Source of the DNA: Phytopseudomonas argentinensis
GTDB taxonomy: Bacteria > Pseudomonadota > Gammaproteobacteria > Pseudomonadales > Pseudomonadaceae
DNA length: 64,000 bases
Assembly (NCBI RefSeq): GCF_900113905.1
Contig: NZ_FORC01000003.1
Location: 558,001 to 622,000 of the forward strand
Direction: 5' to 3'
Shown here: in pieces, positions 31,972 to 41,224 of the stretch
How the letters are laid out: each line of letters starts with the position of its first letter
How positions within the stretch are numbered: position 1 is the stretch's first letter
Position numbers and translations under genes: made by a program
Notes under the pieces: model-generated
What the model saw: only the letters and a program-made list of their open reading frames with translations
Databases searched by the model: none
What the model was told of the DNA's origin: nothing

Positions 31972-32928
31972 ATGCTCAAACTGATACCTACCCACCTGAT
32001 CGCCGGCTCACTGGGCGCCGGCAAGACCAGCCTGATCCGCCAGCTGCTGGCGCAACGGCCCGCGGCTGAGCGCTGGGCGGTGCTGATCAACGAGTTCGGC
32101 CAGATCGGCCTGGACGCCGCCCTGCTGGCCCGCGACGAGGAGGGTCTGAGTTTCAGCGAAGTGGCCGGGGGCTGCCTGTGCTGCGTCAACGGCGTGCCTT
32201 TCCAGGTCGGCCTGGGCCGGCTGCTGCGCAAGGCCAAACCGGATCGGCTGTTTATCGAGCCGTCCGGCCTGGGGCATCCCCTTGCGCTGCTGGAGCAACT
32301 GAGCCAGGTGCCCTGGAAGGGCGTGCTCGCCGTGCAACCGCTACTGATGGTGCTCGACGCCGCAGCCCTGGCGGCCGATCAGCCGCTTGCCGACACCCAG
32401 CGTGACGCCCTGGCTCACGCCGGGCTGCTGGTGCTGAACAAGAGCGAAGGGCTGGATACGGCAACGCGCGCGCGTCTCGAAGCGGGCTTCCAGCAAGCCC
32501 GCTTCTGGACGAGCCAGGGCGTATTGCCGTTCAGCCAATTACCGAAGGCATCCGCGATAGCCGATGTCGCGGCTGGCGGCCTCCTGCCGGACGGTCCACC
32601 GCCGCCTGCGCTGGTGTGGCGCAGTGCCGATAAGCCGATCTGCCTGATTCAGGATCAGCCCGAAGGCTGGAGCATCGGCTGGCGCTGGCACCCCAGCCAG
32701 CGCTTCGACCTGATGGCGGTCCAGCAATGGCTGGCGACACTGCCCTGGCGGCGCGCCAAGCTGGTGTTGCACACCAACGCCGGCTGGCTGTCGGCCAATG
32801 CTCTGGAAGGCCAGGTATTGCACTGGCAGAACAGCGAGTGGCGCAAGGATTCGCGGCTGGAACTGATCTTCACCGGCCCTCAGAACGAGGCGGCGTTGCA
32901 GGCCGGCATGGCGGCCTGCCGACTGTAA
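31972..32928 (+). CDS. CobW-like G3E GTPase (third paralogue in the window)
   Basis: 318-aa G3E GTPase with P-loop GSLGAGKTS, metal motif GGCLCCVNG, and switch EPSGLGHP. The guanine motif is NKSE rather than NKxD, a variation seen in some YeiR/YjiA-like members. The C-terminal CobW_C domain is short and there is no His-rich linker. In P. aeruginosa a similar gene sits in the same zinc-starvation neighbourhood. No Zur box is visible directly upstream, where a repeat remnant lies, so its regulation is uncertain. Confidence 0.88.
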   Translation: MLKLIPTHLIAGSLGAGKTSLIRQLLAQRPAAERWAVLINEFGQIGLDAALLARDEEGLSFSEVAGGCLCCVNGVPFQVGLGRLLRKAKPDRLFIEPSGLGHPLALLEQLSQVPWKGVLAVQPLLMVLDAAALAADQPLADTQRDALAHAGLLVLNKSEGLDTATRARLEAGFQQARFWTSQGVLPFSQLPKASAIADVAAGGLLPDGPPPPALVWRSADKPICLIQDQPEGWSIGWRWHPSQRFDLMAVQQWLATLPWRRAKLVLHTNAGWLSANALEGQVLHWQNSEWRKDSRLELIFTGPQNEAALQAGMAACRL

Positions 32929-33498
32929 GAGCCTGTTGGCGATCTTTTTAGGCGATATAAAGAGGCTGCTACAAGGCAAAAGCAGCCGTTCGCGGAACTC
33001 GTGGGAGGGGCTTTAGCCGCGAGCTCTTTACGTCCCGCACGCTATGCGTGGCCTTTGGTTTGCCAGCGTTATCGCGTTGTGGATACGTTCGGTTCCGCTC
33101 TGTCGAGCGGGTTTCTTTTGGCATCGCCCGGATGGCCGGCCCCGCCAAAAGAAACCAAAAGGTCTAGCCCCGGCATACGGCCCCAGCTTCGCTGGGGTTC
33201 CCTCGCTCCATCATTGTTCCAAGGGCCCGACCTAGGCGGCCCCCCACGAAGGGCCGTCTCTGGCCCATCGCGGCTCTCGCGACATCCATGTCGCTCAACC
33301 CTCTTCACAACGATTCCGCTCGGCCTCCTGAAGGGGCGATTGGTGTCGTCTGATAATTCTGTGGCATGAGGAGCACCTTAAAGGCAAAGCGGCCGACCGC
33401 CGCTTTCGCCACTTTGCAGTCAGAGCGCTGAAGTCGAGCCGAAGGGTCGTGAACAGGCTCCAAGCGGGGCGCCGCGTAGGGCGCCCGGCATGGCAGGT
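32929..33498. other. Repeat-rich intergenic region, no gene
   Basis: Holds AGAGCCTGTTGGCGATC and TACAAGGCAAAAGCAGCCG (32931-32998), a GTGGGAGGGGCTTTAGCC piece, then an imperfect hairpin GTTTCTTTTGGC (33110-33121) / GCCAAAAGAAAC (33146-33157 region), and again GGCAAAGCGGCCG...GTCGTGAACAGGCTCC (33381-33460). These are dispersed Pseudomonas intergenic repeats; related pieces are at 31282 and 45930-46003. Short ORFs here have no family support. Confidence 0.6.
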
Positions 33499-34803
33499 TT
33501 AGTCCGTGGTGATCCGCGAATGCGTGCGGGTGTCCTTCATGGTGATGTACACCAGCAGCGAGCAGGCGATGCAGCCGGTCACGTACCAATAGAAGCCGCT
33601 CTCCATGCCCACGCTCTTGAACCACAGCGCCACGTACTCGGCGGTGCCACCGAAGATCGACACGGTCAGTGCGTATGGCAGGCCGACGCCCAGGGCGCGG
33701 ATCTCGGTGGGAAACAGTTCGGCCTTCACCACCGCGTTGATCGAGGTGTAGCCACTGACGATGATCAGCGCCGCCATGATCAGGAAGAACGCGCCCCACC
33801 AGCTCTGCACCGTGTGCAGGGTGGTCAGGATCGGGTAGGTGAACAGCGTGCCCAGTACCCCGAAGGCGATCAGGATCGGGCGGCGGCCGATCTTGTCGGA
33901 CAGCGCGCCGACCAGCGGCTGCAGCAGCATGAACAGGAACAGCGTGGCGGCCGAGATCATGGTCGAGTCGTTTTTGCTCATGCCCACGGTGTTGACCAGG
34001 TACTTCTGCATGTAGGTGGTGTAGGTGTAGAAGGCCAAGGTGCCGCCCATGGTAAGGCCGACCACGGTGAGCAGTTCCTTGGGATGGCGCAGCAGGGTGC
34101 GCATGATGTTTTCCTTCGGCGCCTCGGTCTTCTTGAACGAGTCGGTCTCCTCCATGCCACGACGCAGGTACAGCGCTACCACCGCGCACATGGCTCCGAT
34201 CACGAAGGGTACGCGCCAGCCCCAGGTTTCCAGCTGTTCGACGGTCAGTGTCTGCTGCAGGATGATCAGCACCGCCAGGGCGATGAGCTGGCCGGAGATC
34301 AGCGTCACATACTGGAAGCTGGAGAAGAAGCCGCGACGTTCCTTGGTGGCCATCTCCGACAGGTAGGTGGCCGAAGTGCCGTACTCGCCACCCACCGACA
34401 GGCCCTGCAAGAGACGCGCGACCACCAGCAGCACCGGCGCGGCGACGCCGATGGTTTCATAGCTGGGGGTCAGGGCGATGATCAGCGAGCCGAAGCACAT
34501 CAGCAGCACCGAGGCCAGCAGCGCCGCCTTGCGGCCCTTGCGGTCGGCATAGATGCCCATCAGCCAGCCGCCGATCGGGCGCATCAAAAAGCCCACGGCG
34601 AAGATCGCGGCGGTGTTAAGCAGCTGGGCAGTCAGGTCGCCTTGCGGGAAGAAGGCCTTGGCGAAGTACAGCGAGAAGGCGGCGTAGACGTACCAGTCGT
34701 ACCACTCGACCAGATTGCCGACCGAACCGCTGAAAATCGATTTGATGCGTTGGGACGTGGTGCGCGTAGGCGCAGAGGCAGACAGCGTGCTGGTGCTTTC
34801 CAT
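33499..34803 (-). CDS. MFS 2-oxoglutarate permease (KgtP / PA5530-like)
   Basis: 434-aa MHS-family proton symporter with about 12 helices. Signatures are GSVGNLVEWYDWYVYAAFSLYFAKAFFP, GIYADRKGRKAAL and GALSDKIGRRPIL. It is close in type to KgtP and to the P. aeruginosa 2-oxoglutarate permease controlled by MifSR and RpoN. ATG at 34803 has GAGG nine bases upstream; the in-frame ATG at 34827 has none. A sigma54 promoter (34865-34880) and a CA motif in the leader frame it, and mifR/mifS-like genes lie directly upstream. Confidence 0.9.
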   Translation of the reverse strand: MESTSTLSASAPTRTTSQRIKSIFSGSVGNLVEWYDWYVYAAFSLYFAKAFFPQGDLTAQLLNTAAIFAVGFLMRPIGGWLMGIYADRKGRKAALLASVLLMCFGSLIIALTPSYETIGVAAPVLLVVARLLQGLSVGGEYGTSATYLSEMATKERRGFFSSFQYVTLISGQLIALAVLIILQQTLTVEQLETWGWRVPFVIGAMCAVVALYLRRGMEETDSFKKTEAPKENIMRTLLRHPKELLTVVGLTMGGTLAFYTYTTYMQKYLVNTVGMSKNDSTMISAATLFLFMLLQPLVGALSDKIGRRPILIAFGVLGTLFTYPILTTLHTVQSWWGAFFLIMAALIIVSGYTSINAVVKAELFPTEIRALGVGLPYALTVSIFGGTAEYVALWFKSVGMESGFYWYVTGCIACSLLVYITMKDTRTHSRITTD

Positions 34804-34826
34804 CAGGGGGAACCTCGATATCGTCA

Positions 34827-34836
34827 TTATTCTTGT
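34827..34836 (-). promoter_or_regulatory. CA motif (possible Crc/Hfq site) in permease leader
   Basis: The mRNA reads ACAAGAATAA, matching AAnAAnAA, about 25 bases before the permease start codon. Such motifs near ribosome sites are bound by Hfq/Crc during catabolite repression. Confidence 0.5.
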
Positions 34837-34864
34837 ACGCCCGTGCAGGCGCTGGCTGGACCAT

Positions 34865-34880
34865 TGCAGAAGCTGTGCCA
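34865..34880 (-). promoter_or_regulatory. Sigma54 promoter of the 2-oxoglutarate permease
   Basis: Minus-strand TGGCACAGCTTCTGCA has GG-N10-GC spacing. The predicted start is about 50 bases upstream of the ATG at 34803. The adjacent regulator is a sigma54 activator, so this is its likely target. Confidence 0.85.
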
Positions 34881-34987
34881 GGCGCTGAAAGGCCCGCCCT
34901 TTGGGCGTTGTGACGAAATCGGAAAGGTGGTTTCTAGCGAAAATCCGCTAGCACTGCAGGTAGGCTGGCGGAATCTTGCCAGGCGAC

Positions 34988-36337
34988 TCAGCCGACGCCG
35001 GGTACATCGCTGTCGAGAAAGTCGGTACGCAGCAGACCGTGGCGCTGCATCTTCTCGTTGAGGGTGCGGCGTGGCAGTTGCAGCAGCTCGGTGACCCGCT
35101 TCATGTCGCCGTGGCAACTGGCGAGGGCTTCGCGCAGGCACTGCGCCTCGAAGGCCTCCATGCGTGCGCCGAGGGAGTTATCCACAGCGGCCGGCTGGCT
35201 GGCGGAACCGGACAGTGCCAGCACGTGGCGCTCGGCGGCGTTGACCAGTTCGCGCACGTTGCCCGGCCAGTCATGAGCCAGCAGATGGGCCAGCAGCGTC
35301 GGCGTGATCGGTGGTAGCGGGCGCTCGAAGCGCTCGGCGATCTGCCGGGCGTGGTACTCGAACAGCAGCGGCACGTCCTCGCGATGCTCGCGCAGCGCCG
35401 GCAGCTGCAGCTCGGCGACGTTGAGGCGATAGAGCAGGTCCTGGCGGAAGCTGCCCTCACGCACGCGCTCGTGCAGGTCCGGCTTGGTGGCGGTGACCAC
35501 GCGCAGGTCGAGGCTGATCACCTGGTTGGAGCCGAGTCGTTCCAACTGACGCTCCTGCAGCACACGCAAGAGCTTGACCTGCTGGCCCAGGGGCATGCTT
35601 TCGATCTCGTCGAGAAACAGGGTGCCGCCGTTGGCGTGTTCGATCTTGCCGATACGCTTGCCCTGGGCGCCGGTAAAGGCGCCGCTCTCGTGGCCGAACA
35701 GCTCGCTCTCGAACAGGTTCTCCGGGATCGCCGCGCAGTTCAGCGCCACGAACGGGCCCTTGGCCCGCGGGCCGAAGTCGTGCAGGCAGCGGGCCACCAG
35801 CTCCTTGCCGCTGCCGGTTTCGCCGCGCATCAGCACGTTGGCCGGCGTCTGCGCCAGCTCCAGCACCTGGCGGCGCAGTTGCACCATGGTGGCCGACGAG
35901 CCGAGCAGGCGCCCGGCCAGTTCGTCCTTGTGCTCGACCTGCTGGCGCAGCTGGCGGTTCTCCTGGGTCAGCTGGCGCTTTTCCAGAGCGCGGCGCAGGC
36001 TGCCGAGCAGGCGCTCGGGGGTGAAGGGCTTCTCGATGAAGTCGTAGGCGCCCAGGCGCATGGCCTCCACTGCCTGGGGCACGTCGCCATGGGCCGACAC
36101 CAGCAGGAATGGCAGCCCGGCATCGCGTGCCTGCACCTGCTCGAGCAGCGCCATGCCGTCCATGCCCGGCATGCGCAGGTCACTGATCACCACACCGGGG
36201 TAATCCTCCGGCAGCCGCTCCAGGCATTCGCGGCCACTGGCGCACAGCTGCACCTCGAAGCCGGAGCGCTCCAGCCACTGGCGCACCGCGTCGCGGATCG
36301 GTGCCTCGTCGTCGACGAACATCACGCTGGGTTTCAT
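34988..36337 (-). CDS. mifR: Sigma54-dependent response regulator MifR-like
   Basis: 449-aa NtrC-type regulator: receiver domain with phospho-Asp in VVISDLRMPGMDG, AAA+ domain with Walker A GETGSGKE, the sigma54-contact loop ESGAFTGA and Walker B GGTLFLDEIE, then a C-terminal Fis-type HTH (LLQLPRRTLNEKMQRHGL). It would activate the adjacent permease promoter in response to 2-oxoglutarate. The start overlaps the kinase stop by 4 bases. DctD is the close alternative (C4-dicarboxylates); the permease neighbour favours MifR. Confidence 0.88.
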   Translation of the reverse strand: MKPSVMFVDDEAPIRDAVRQWLERSGFEVQLCASGRECLERLPEDYPGVVISDLRMPGMDGMALLEQVQARDAGLPFLLVSAHGDVPQAVEAMRLGAYDFIEKPFTPERLLGSLRRALEKRQLTQENRQLRQQVEHKDELAGRLLGSSATMVQLRRQVLELAQTPANVLMRGETGSGKELVARCLHDFGPRAKGPFVALNCAAIPENLFESELFGHESGAFTGAQGKRIGKIEHANGGTLFLDEIESMPLGQQVKLLRVLQERQLERLGSNQVISLDLRVVTATKPDLHERVREGSFRQDLLYRLNVAELQLPALREHREDVPLLFEYHARQIAERFERPLPPITPTLLAHLLAHDWPGNVRELVNAAERHVLALSGSASQPAAVDNSLGARMEAFEAQCLREALASCHGDMKRVTELLQLPRRTLNEKMQRHGLLRTDFLDSDVPGVG

Positions 36338-38109
36338 GGCAGCTCCTGTGGGGCGGTGGCGGCGGGCAGGTGCAGGGTAAAGCGTGCGCCGCCTTCAGGG
36401 CGGTTGGCAGCCTGCAGGTCGCCGTCCAGTTCGCGGACGATGGCGTAGGACACCGCGAGACCAAGGCCCAGGCCATCGCCCACCGGTTTGGTGGTGAAGA
36501 ACGGGTCGAACAGATGGGGCAGGTTCTCGGCGGCAATTCCGCTGCCGATGTCGTCGACATGCAGCAGCCAGTGATCGCCGTCGAGCACCAGCTCCAGATT
36601 CATGCGTGGCGCCGGGCAATTCTGCATGGCATCCAGGGCGTTGCGGATCAGGTTGACCAGCACCTGCTCGAGGCGAATCGCATCGCCAGCCACCCAGGCT
36701 GGCTGCTCGGGCGTACGGCGGATCTCAACCTCGACATCACGCAGGCGCGGTTCCAGCAGCTGCAGCGCCTTGTCGAGCACGGCGCCCATTTCCAGGGTCT
36801 CGCGCAGGCCGCCGGGGCTTTTGCGGGCGTAGGTCTTCAGGTGGCCGGCCAGCGCCGCCATGCGCTGCAGCAGTTCTTCGTGGCGTACGAGGGACTGGCG
36901 CGCCTCTTCCAGTTCGCCATCGGCGAGGATCATCCGGAGGGTGCCGAGGTGCACCTGCAGGGCAGTCAGTGGCTGGTTGATCTCGTGGGCCAGCGCCGCC
37001 GACATCTGCCCCAGAGCGGCCAGCTTGGCGGCCTGCACTAGCCCCTCCTGGGCGGTGCGCAAGGCGGCGGTGCGCTGTTCGACCAGTGCCTGCAACTCAT
37101 CGCTGGCGCGCTGGCGCAGACGGGCGATGCGCCAGCGCTGGTGCAGCACAAGGCCCAGCAGGAACAGCGCCAGCCAGGCGCCACCAGCGGCCAGCGCCGC
37201 GGTGTAGCTGCTGCCAGCCAGGCTGCGGGTGTCGCGCAGCAGGTGCAGGGTCCAGCCTTCGCTGGCCAGCTCGCGGGTTTCCCACAGGTAGTCGCCGGCC
37301 AGCTCGCGGTCATCGATTCGCACCAGGCGACCGTCATCGGCCAGCGACTGGCGCTGTTGATAACTCAACGGCGCCAGGGGCTTCTTGTCGTACTGGCGGG
37401 TGGCGGCGAGGGTCTCGCGCAGCGCCGCGGAAATCGGCTGCAACTCGCGGTAGCGCCAGGCCGGCCGGTTGGCGATAAAGGTGATGCCCTGGCGATCGCT
37501 GACCAGCAATACGTGGGGGCTCTGGCTCCAGGCCTGCTCGATGCCCGGAAACTCCAGCTTGACCACCACGGTGCCAAGGAACCGCCCGCGGCTGTCGCGC
37601 ACCGCGTGGGACAGGAAGTAGCCGGGAATGCCGCTGGTCACACCTACTGCGTAGAAGCGCCCGGTGTCGTGCTCACGGGCTTCGCTGAAGTACGGGCGAA
37701 AGCTGTAGTCGTGGCCGACGTAGCTGGTCGGCAGGCGCCAGTTGCTGGCGGCGACGCCGAGGCCATCGGCATTCATCACCTGCAATGTGGAGGAATGGGC
37801 CGCGGCATTGATGGCTTCGAGCTTGATGTTCAGGCGGTGTTGCAGCACCGGGGTGAGCGGACGTTGCAGCGCCTCCACGAGCTCTGGATCGAGCGCCAGT
37901 ACGGCGGGCAGGGCGCGGTAGCGGTCGATCAGGGTTTGCAGGGTACCGGCATAGGCGGCCAGCTGTTCCTGGGCCTGCTGCCCGGCTTCGGCAAGGCGCT
38001 GGCGCTCGGCCTGGCGTTCGGCCAGGTAGGCGCACAGGCACAGGCCCGCCAGCAACAGGGCAGTCAGTAGGGCAATGCGCAGGGGGCGGGAGGAAATCAA
38101 GCGGGTCAA
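36334..38109 (-). CDS. mifS: Sensor histidine kinase MifS-like
   Basis: 591-aa DctB-type kinase. Two transmembrane helices (about residues 10-28 and 300-320) flank a periplasmic double-Cache/PAS sensor (YVGHDYSFRPYFSEA is its conserved core). A coiled coil leads to the HisKA domain with H-box LAHEINQPLTALQVH and HATPase with FDPFFTTKPVGDGLGLGL. It would sense 2-oxoglutarate or a related dicarboxylate outside the cell and phosphorylate the coupled regulator. Confidence 0.88.
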   Translation of the reverse strand: MTRLISSRPLRIALLTALLLAGLCLCAYLAERQAERQRLAEAGQQAQEQLAAYAGTLQTLIDRYRALPAVLALDPELVEALQRPLTPVLQHRLNIKLEAINAAAHSSTLQVMNADGLGVAASNWRLPTSYVGHDYSFRPYFSEAREHDTGRFYAVGVTSGIPGYFLSHAVRDSRGRFLGTVVVKLEFPGIEQAWSQSPHVLLVSDRQGITFIANRPAWRYRELQPISAALRETLAATRQYDKKPLAPLSYQQRQSLADDGRLVRIDDRELAGDYLWETRELASEGWTLHLLRDTRSLAGSSYTAALAAGGAWLALFLLGLVLHQRWRIARLRQRASDELQALVEQRTAALRTAQEGLVQAAKLAALGQMSAALAHEINQPLTALQVHLGTLRMILADGELEEARQSLVRHEELLQRMAALAGHLKTYARKSPGGLRETLEMGAVLDKALQLLEPRLRDVEVEIRRTPEQPAWVAGDAIRLEQVLVNLIRNALDAMQNCPAPRMNLELVLDGDHWLLHVDDIGSGIAAENLPHLFDPFFTTKPVGDGLGLGLAVSYAIVRELDGDLQAANRPEGGARFTLHLPAATAPQELP

Positions 38110-38152
38110 CCTGGCCGGAGAGCGGCCGACGATAGCACAGACCCTAAGCCAA

Positions 38153-38581
38153 TCAGTCCCGCGAAGTGGGGTGGTCGCGGCGCCATTGCTGCAGTTCGAT
38201 CACCTGGCCAGATTGCCGTGGGGCAGGGGCAGGCTCGCTTGCGGGGGCAAGGGCCGCCGGCGGTTCGCGGAACGGGTAGGGGTCCAGCTCGATGTTGCCC
38301 AGATGCGCGCCGAACATGACCACCCGCCCACTGTGGCGCTGCTCGCCGGTCACGGTGAACTCGAACCCGTAGATCCGTGCGAAGCGCCGGTTACCGCGGC
38401 CATCGCGCACGACGGCGAAGCGCTGGAAGGCCACGTTGCCGTCGAGCAGTTCGATATCCAGTTTGGTGCAGTGCTGCTTGACCCGCGTCAGCGCACGCTC
38501 GCGAATGCCGTGGCCATGCCACAGCCAGGCGGCGCCGGCGGCGAGCAGCATGAGGATGAACAGGTTGCCGAGGGTCAACAT
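38153..38581 (-). CDS. DUF3301 family protein, 142 aa
   Basis: One N-terminal transmembrane helix (LFILMLLAAGAAWLWHG) then a soluble domain with RALTRVKQHCTKLDIELLDGNVA and RRFARIYGFEFTVTGEQRHSGRVVMFGA, which is the DUF3301 pattern. Probably anchored in the inner membrane. It lies 43 bases upstream of the mifS start on the same strand. Function unknown. Confidence 0.8.
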   Translation of the reverse strand: MLTLGNLFILMLLAAGAAWLWHGHGIRERALTRVKQHCTKLDIELLDGNVAFQRFAVVRDGRGNRRFARIYGFEFTVTGEQRHSGRVVMFGAHLGNIELDPYPFREPPAALAPASEPAPAPRQSGQVIELQQWRRDHPTSRD

Positions 38582-38680
38582 GGCGGACGAACTCGCGACG
38601 AGGAGCGCTCAGCTTACCCGATCCACGGTGACAGTTGCCGCCGTGAATCGGTTGTCAGGCAGCTTATCGCTGCCTTCGCC

Positions 38681-40405
38681 TCAGCTGGCCATACCATGGG
38701 GATTGATCGGCAGCGGCGTAACCGGCGCGGGCGCCTGAAGGCCGAGCCGCTCGAACATCACCCGGGCGATTTCGCGCTCGCCCATCACCACCAGATCGGC
38801 TTCGTGGGTCTGCAGGTAGTCGACCTCGTCGTCGAAATGGGCGCGGGCGATGATGTCCAGATCGGCATTGGCCTGGCGGCCGTGAATGGCGATCTGCCCG
38901 GCCTCCAGGCTGTTGGGGATGGCGATCATCAGCCAGCGCGCCGAGGTGACGTTGGCCAGCTCCAGTACATGGGTGCTGGCGGCGTTGCCAAGCACCACGC
39001 TGAAGCCTTCCTCGCGCAGTTCCTGGGCGCGGGTACGGTTGTCGTCGATGATCACCAGCGGCACGCCTTCACCGCGCAGGCGCCGGCTGATACGGCTGCC
39101 CACACGGCCGTGACCGATAAGGATGGCGTGGCCGGTTTCGGTGATCGGGTGCAGGTCGTTGTCTTCACTGTCCGCCACGCTGACCTGGTCGGCCGGTGTG
39201 GTGTTCTCGCGGCGGTCCAGCCACGGCTGCAGGCGGTCGATCAACAGGAACAGCAGGGGGTTGCACAGGATCGACAGGATCGCGCCCGCCAGCACCAGGT
39301 CGCGCGCCGCTTCCGGCACCAGGTTCAGGCCGATGCCCAGGCCGATGAGGATGAACGAGAACTCGCCGATCTGCGCCAGGCTCACCGAAATGGTCAGCGC
39401 GGTGCTCAGCGGTTTGCGGAAGGCCAGCACGATGAGCATCGCCGCCAGCGACTTGCCGAGCACGATGACCAGGAAGGTGCCCAGCACCAGCAGCGGCTGC
39501 TCGAGCAGAATCGCCGGGTTGAACAGCATGCCTACCGAAACGAAGAACAGCACCGCGAAGGCGTCGCGCAGCGGCAGCGAATCTTCGGCGGCCTTGTGGC
39601 TGTACTCCGACTCGTTGAGGATCATCCCGGCGAAGAAGGCGCCGAGGGCAAAGGACACGCCGAACAGTTGCGCCGAGCCGTAGGCGATGCCCATGGCGAT
39701 GGCCAGCACGGCAAGGGTGAACAGCTCGCGCGAACCGGTGCCGGCGCTGCGCTCCAGCAGCCAGGGAATGACCCGTCGGCCAACCACCACCATCAGCACC
39801 ACGAAGGCGCTGACCTTGCCGAGGGTAATCAACAGCTGCATGCCGATGCTGCTGGAGCCGTCGCCCTGGGGAATGCCGCCGAGCACGCCGGACAGCGCCG
39901 GCAGCAGCACCAGGGCGAGGACCATCACCAGGTCTTCGACAATCAGCCAGCCGACAGCGATCTTGCCGCGGCGGGTGTCGATCAACTGGCGCTCTTCGAG
40001 GGCGCGCAGCAACACCACGGTACTGGCCACTGAGAGCGCCAGGCCGAATACCAGGCCGGCGCCCCAGCCCCAACCCATCGCCCAGGACAGGCCCATGCCC
40101 ATCAGCGTGGCCACGGCGATTTGCACCACGGCGCCAGGGATGGCGATGTGTTTGACCGACATCAGGTCTTTGAGGGAGAAGTGCAGGCCCACGCCGAACA
40201 TCAGCAGGATCACGCCGATTTCGGATATCTCGTGGGACAGCTCCTTGTCGGCAACGAAGCCGGGCGTGAAGGGGCCGACGATCACGCCGGCGAGCAGATA
40301 GCCTACCAGTGGCGACAGGCGCAGGCGGTTGGCCAGGCTGCCGAACAGGTAGGCCAGCACGAAGCCGGCAGCGATCGTCGCAATCAGGGGTGTGTGATGC
40401 GGCAT
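38681..40405 (-). CDS. ybaL: CPA2 cation:proton antiporter with TrkA-N domain (YbaL/KefB type)
   Basis: 574 aa: about 12 transmembrane helices (residues 1-390) of the Na+/H+ exchanger fold, then an RCK/TrkA-N domain starting HAILIGHGRVGSRISRRL with a Rossmann nucleotide motif. This is the YbaL branch of K+/H+ antiporters gated by nucleotide or glutathione-type ligands. A second CPA2 antiporter lacking the RCK domain is encoded 2 kb away on the other strand. It ends about 100 bases after the DUF3301 gene start, so co-transcription is possible. Confidence 0.9.
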   Translation of the reverse strand: MPHHTPLIATIAAGFVLAYLFGSLANRLRLSPLVGYLLAGVIVGPFTPGFVADKELSHEISEIGVILLMFGVGLHFSLKDLMSVKHIAIPGAVVQIAVATLMGMGLSWAMGWGWGAGLVFGLALSVASTVVLLRALEERQLIDTRRGKIAVGWLIVEDLVMVLALVLLPALSGVLGGIPQGDGSSSIGMQLLITLGKVSAFVVLMVVVGRRVIPWLLERSAGTGSRELFTLAVLAIAMGIAYGSAQLFGVSFALGAFFAGMILNESEYSHKAAEDSLPLRDAFAVLFFVSVGMLFNPAILLEQPLLVLGTFLVIVLGKSLAAMLIVLAFRKPLSTALTISVSLAQIGEFSFILIGLGIGLNLVPEAARDLVLAGAILSILCNPLLFLLIDRLQPWLDRRENTTPADQVSVADSEDNDLHPITETGHAILIGHGRVGSRISRRLRGEGVPLVIIDDNRTRAQELREEGFSVVLGNAASTHVLELANVTSARWLMIAIPNSLEAGQIAIHGRQANADLDIIARAHFDDEVDYLQTHEADLVVMGEREIARVMFERLGLQAPAPVTPLPINPHGMAS

Positions 40406-40589
40406 GCGGTCTCCTTGGTGAGAGGGCCTGGCATGCCTGCGCGGCAGCGGATACCGCGCAGAACAGCGTAACGGCCAGGGTCGGATTGCCCGACCATAAA
40501 GACCAATATTTTATATTAAAAATTTACTTATAACTAAAACGTCTTTATACAAAATATGTCGTTCCCCTTCGGCATTGCTGCGCGCCTTG

Positions 40590-41072
40590 TCACGCCTCGC
40601 CTTTGAGTGCGCGGTAGCGGCTTTCCAGCTCCTGACGGATCTCGCGGCGTTGGCGGCCCTGCTCGAAACGGCGACGCTCCTCGGAGCTCTCCGGTTGACG
40701 CGGCGGCACTTCGGTGGACTTACCGTTTTCATCGACCGCCACCATGGTGAAGAAGCAGCTGTTGGTGTGGCGTACCGAGCGCTCACGGATGTTCTCGGTG
40801 ATCACCTTGATGCCGACTTCCATGGACGTGCGACCGGTGTAGTTGACCGAGGCCAGGAAGGTCACCAGTTCGCCGACGTGCACCGGCTCGCGGAAGGTCA
40901 CCTGGTCCACCGACAGGGTGACCACGTAGCGGCCGGCGTAGCGACTGGCACAGGCGTAAGCGACCTCGTCCATGTACTTGAGCAGCGTGCCGCCGTGTAC
41001 ATTGCCGGAGAAATTGGCCATGTCCGGGGTCATCAGCACGGTCATCGACAGTTGGGCGTTTCCGGGTTCCAT
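40590..41072 (-). CDS. Acyl-CoA thioesterase, hotdog fold (YciA-like)
   Basis: 160-aa hotdog-fold thioesterase hydrolysing acyl-CoA to free acid and CoA in the cytoplasm. The active-site region is MTPDMANFSGNVHGGTLLKYMDEVAYACASRYAG; the C-terminus adds a charged helical tail (SSEERRRFEQGRQRREIRQELE). Length fits the YciA/BFIT-like group. It stands alone on the minus strand, 170 bases upstream of a divergent gene at 41225. Chain-length preference cannot be read from sequence. Confidence 0.9.
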   Translation of the reverse strand: MEPGNAQLSMTVLMTPDMANFSGNVHGGTLLKYMDEVAYACASRYAGRYVVTLSVDQVTFREPVHVGELVTFLASVNYTGRTSMEVGIKVITENIRERSVRHTNSCFFTMVAVDENGKSTEVPPRQPESSEERRRFEQGRQRREIRQELESRYRALKGEA

Positions 41073-41224
41073 AAGGTCTGGCTCATCAGGTGGATTGGGG
41101 CGTGATTGTCGGCAGTCTGCGCGGCCTTGGCTGGTCGATTGTGTCTATGCCTGCGATTGCTGCAACGTATGTACCGGCATTTCACTCCTAGAGCCATAGT
41201 CTTTCACTCATTCAGGACGTTCCC

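Noticed and set aside
33490..35061. 523-codon plus-strand frame opposite the permease
   Set aside because: Antisense composition; the minus strand has the transporter motifs.
38075..40033. Long open frame (about 650 codons) on the plus strand opposite the ybaL antiporter
   Set aside because: Composition (His/Gln/Ala/Arg-rich) is that of an antisense shadow in high-GC DNA; the minus-strand frame encodes a clear membrane antiporter with TrkA-N.
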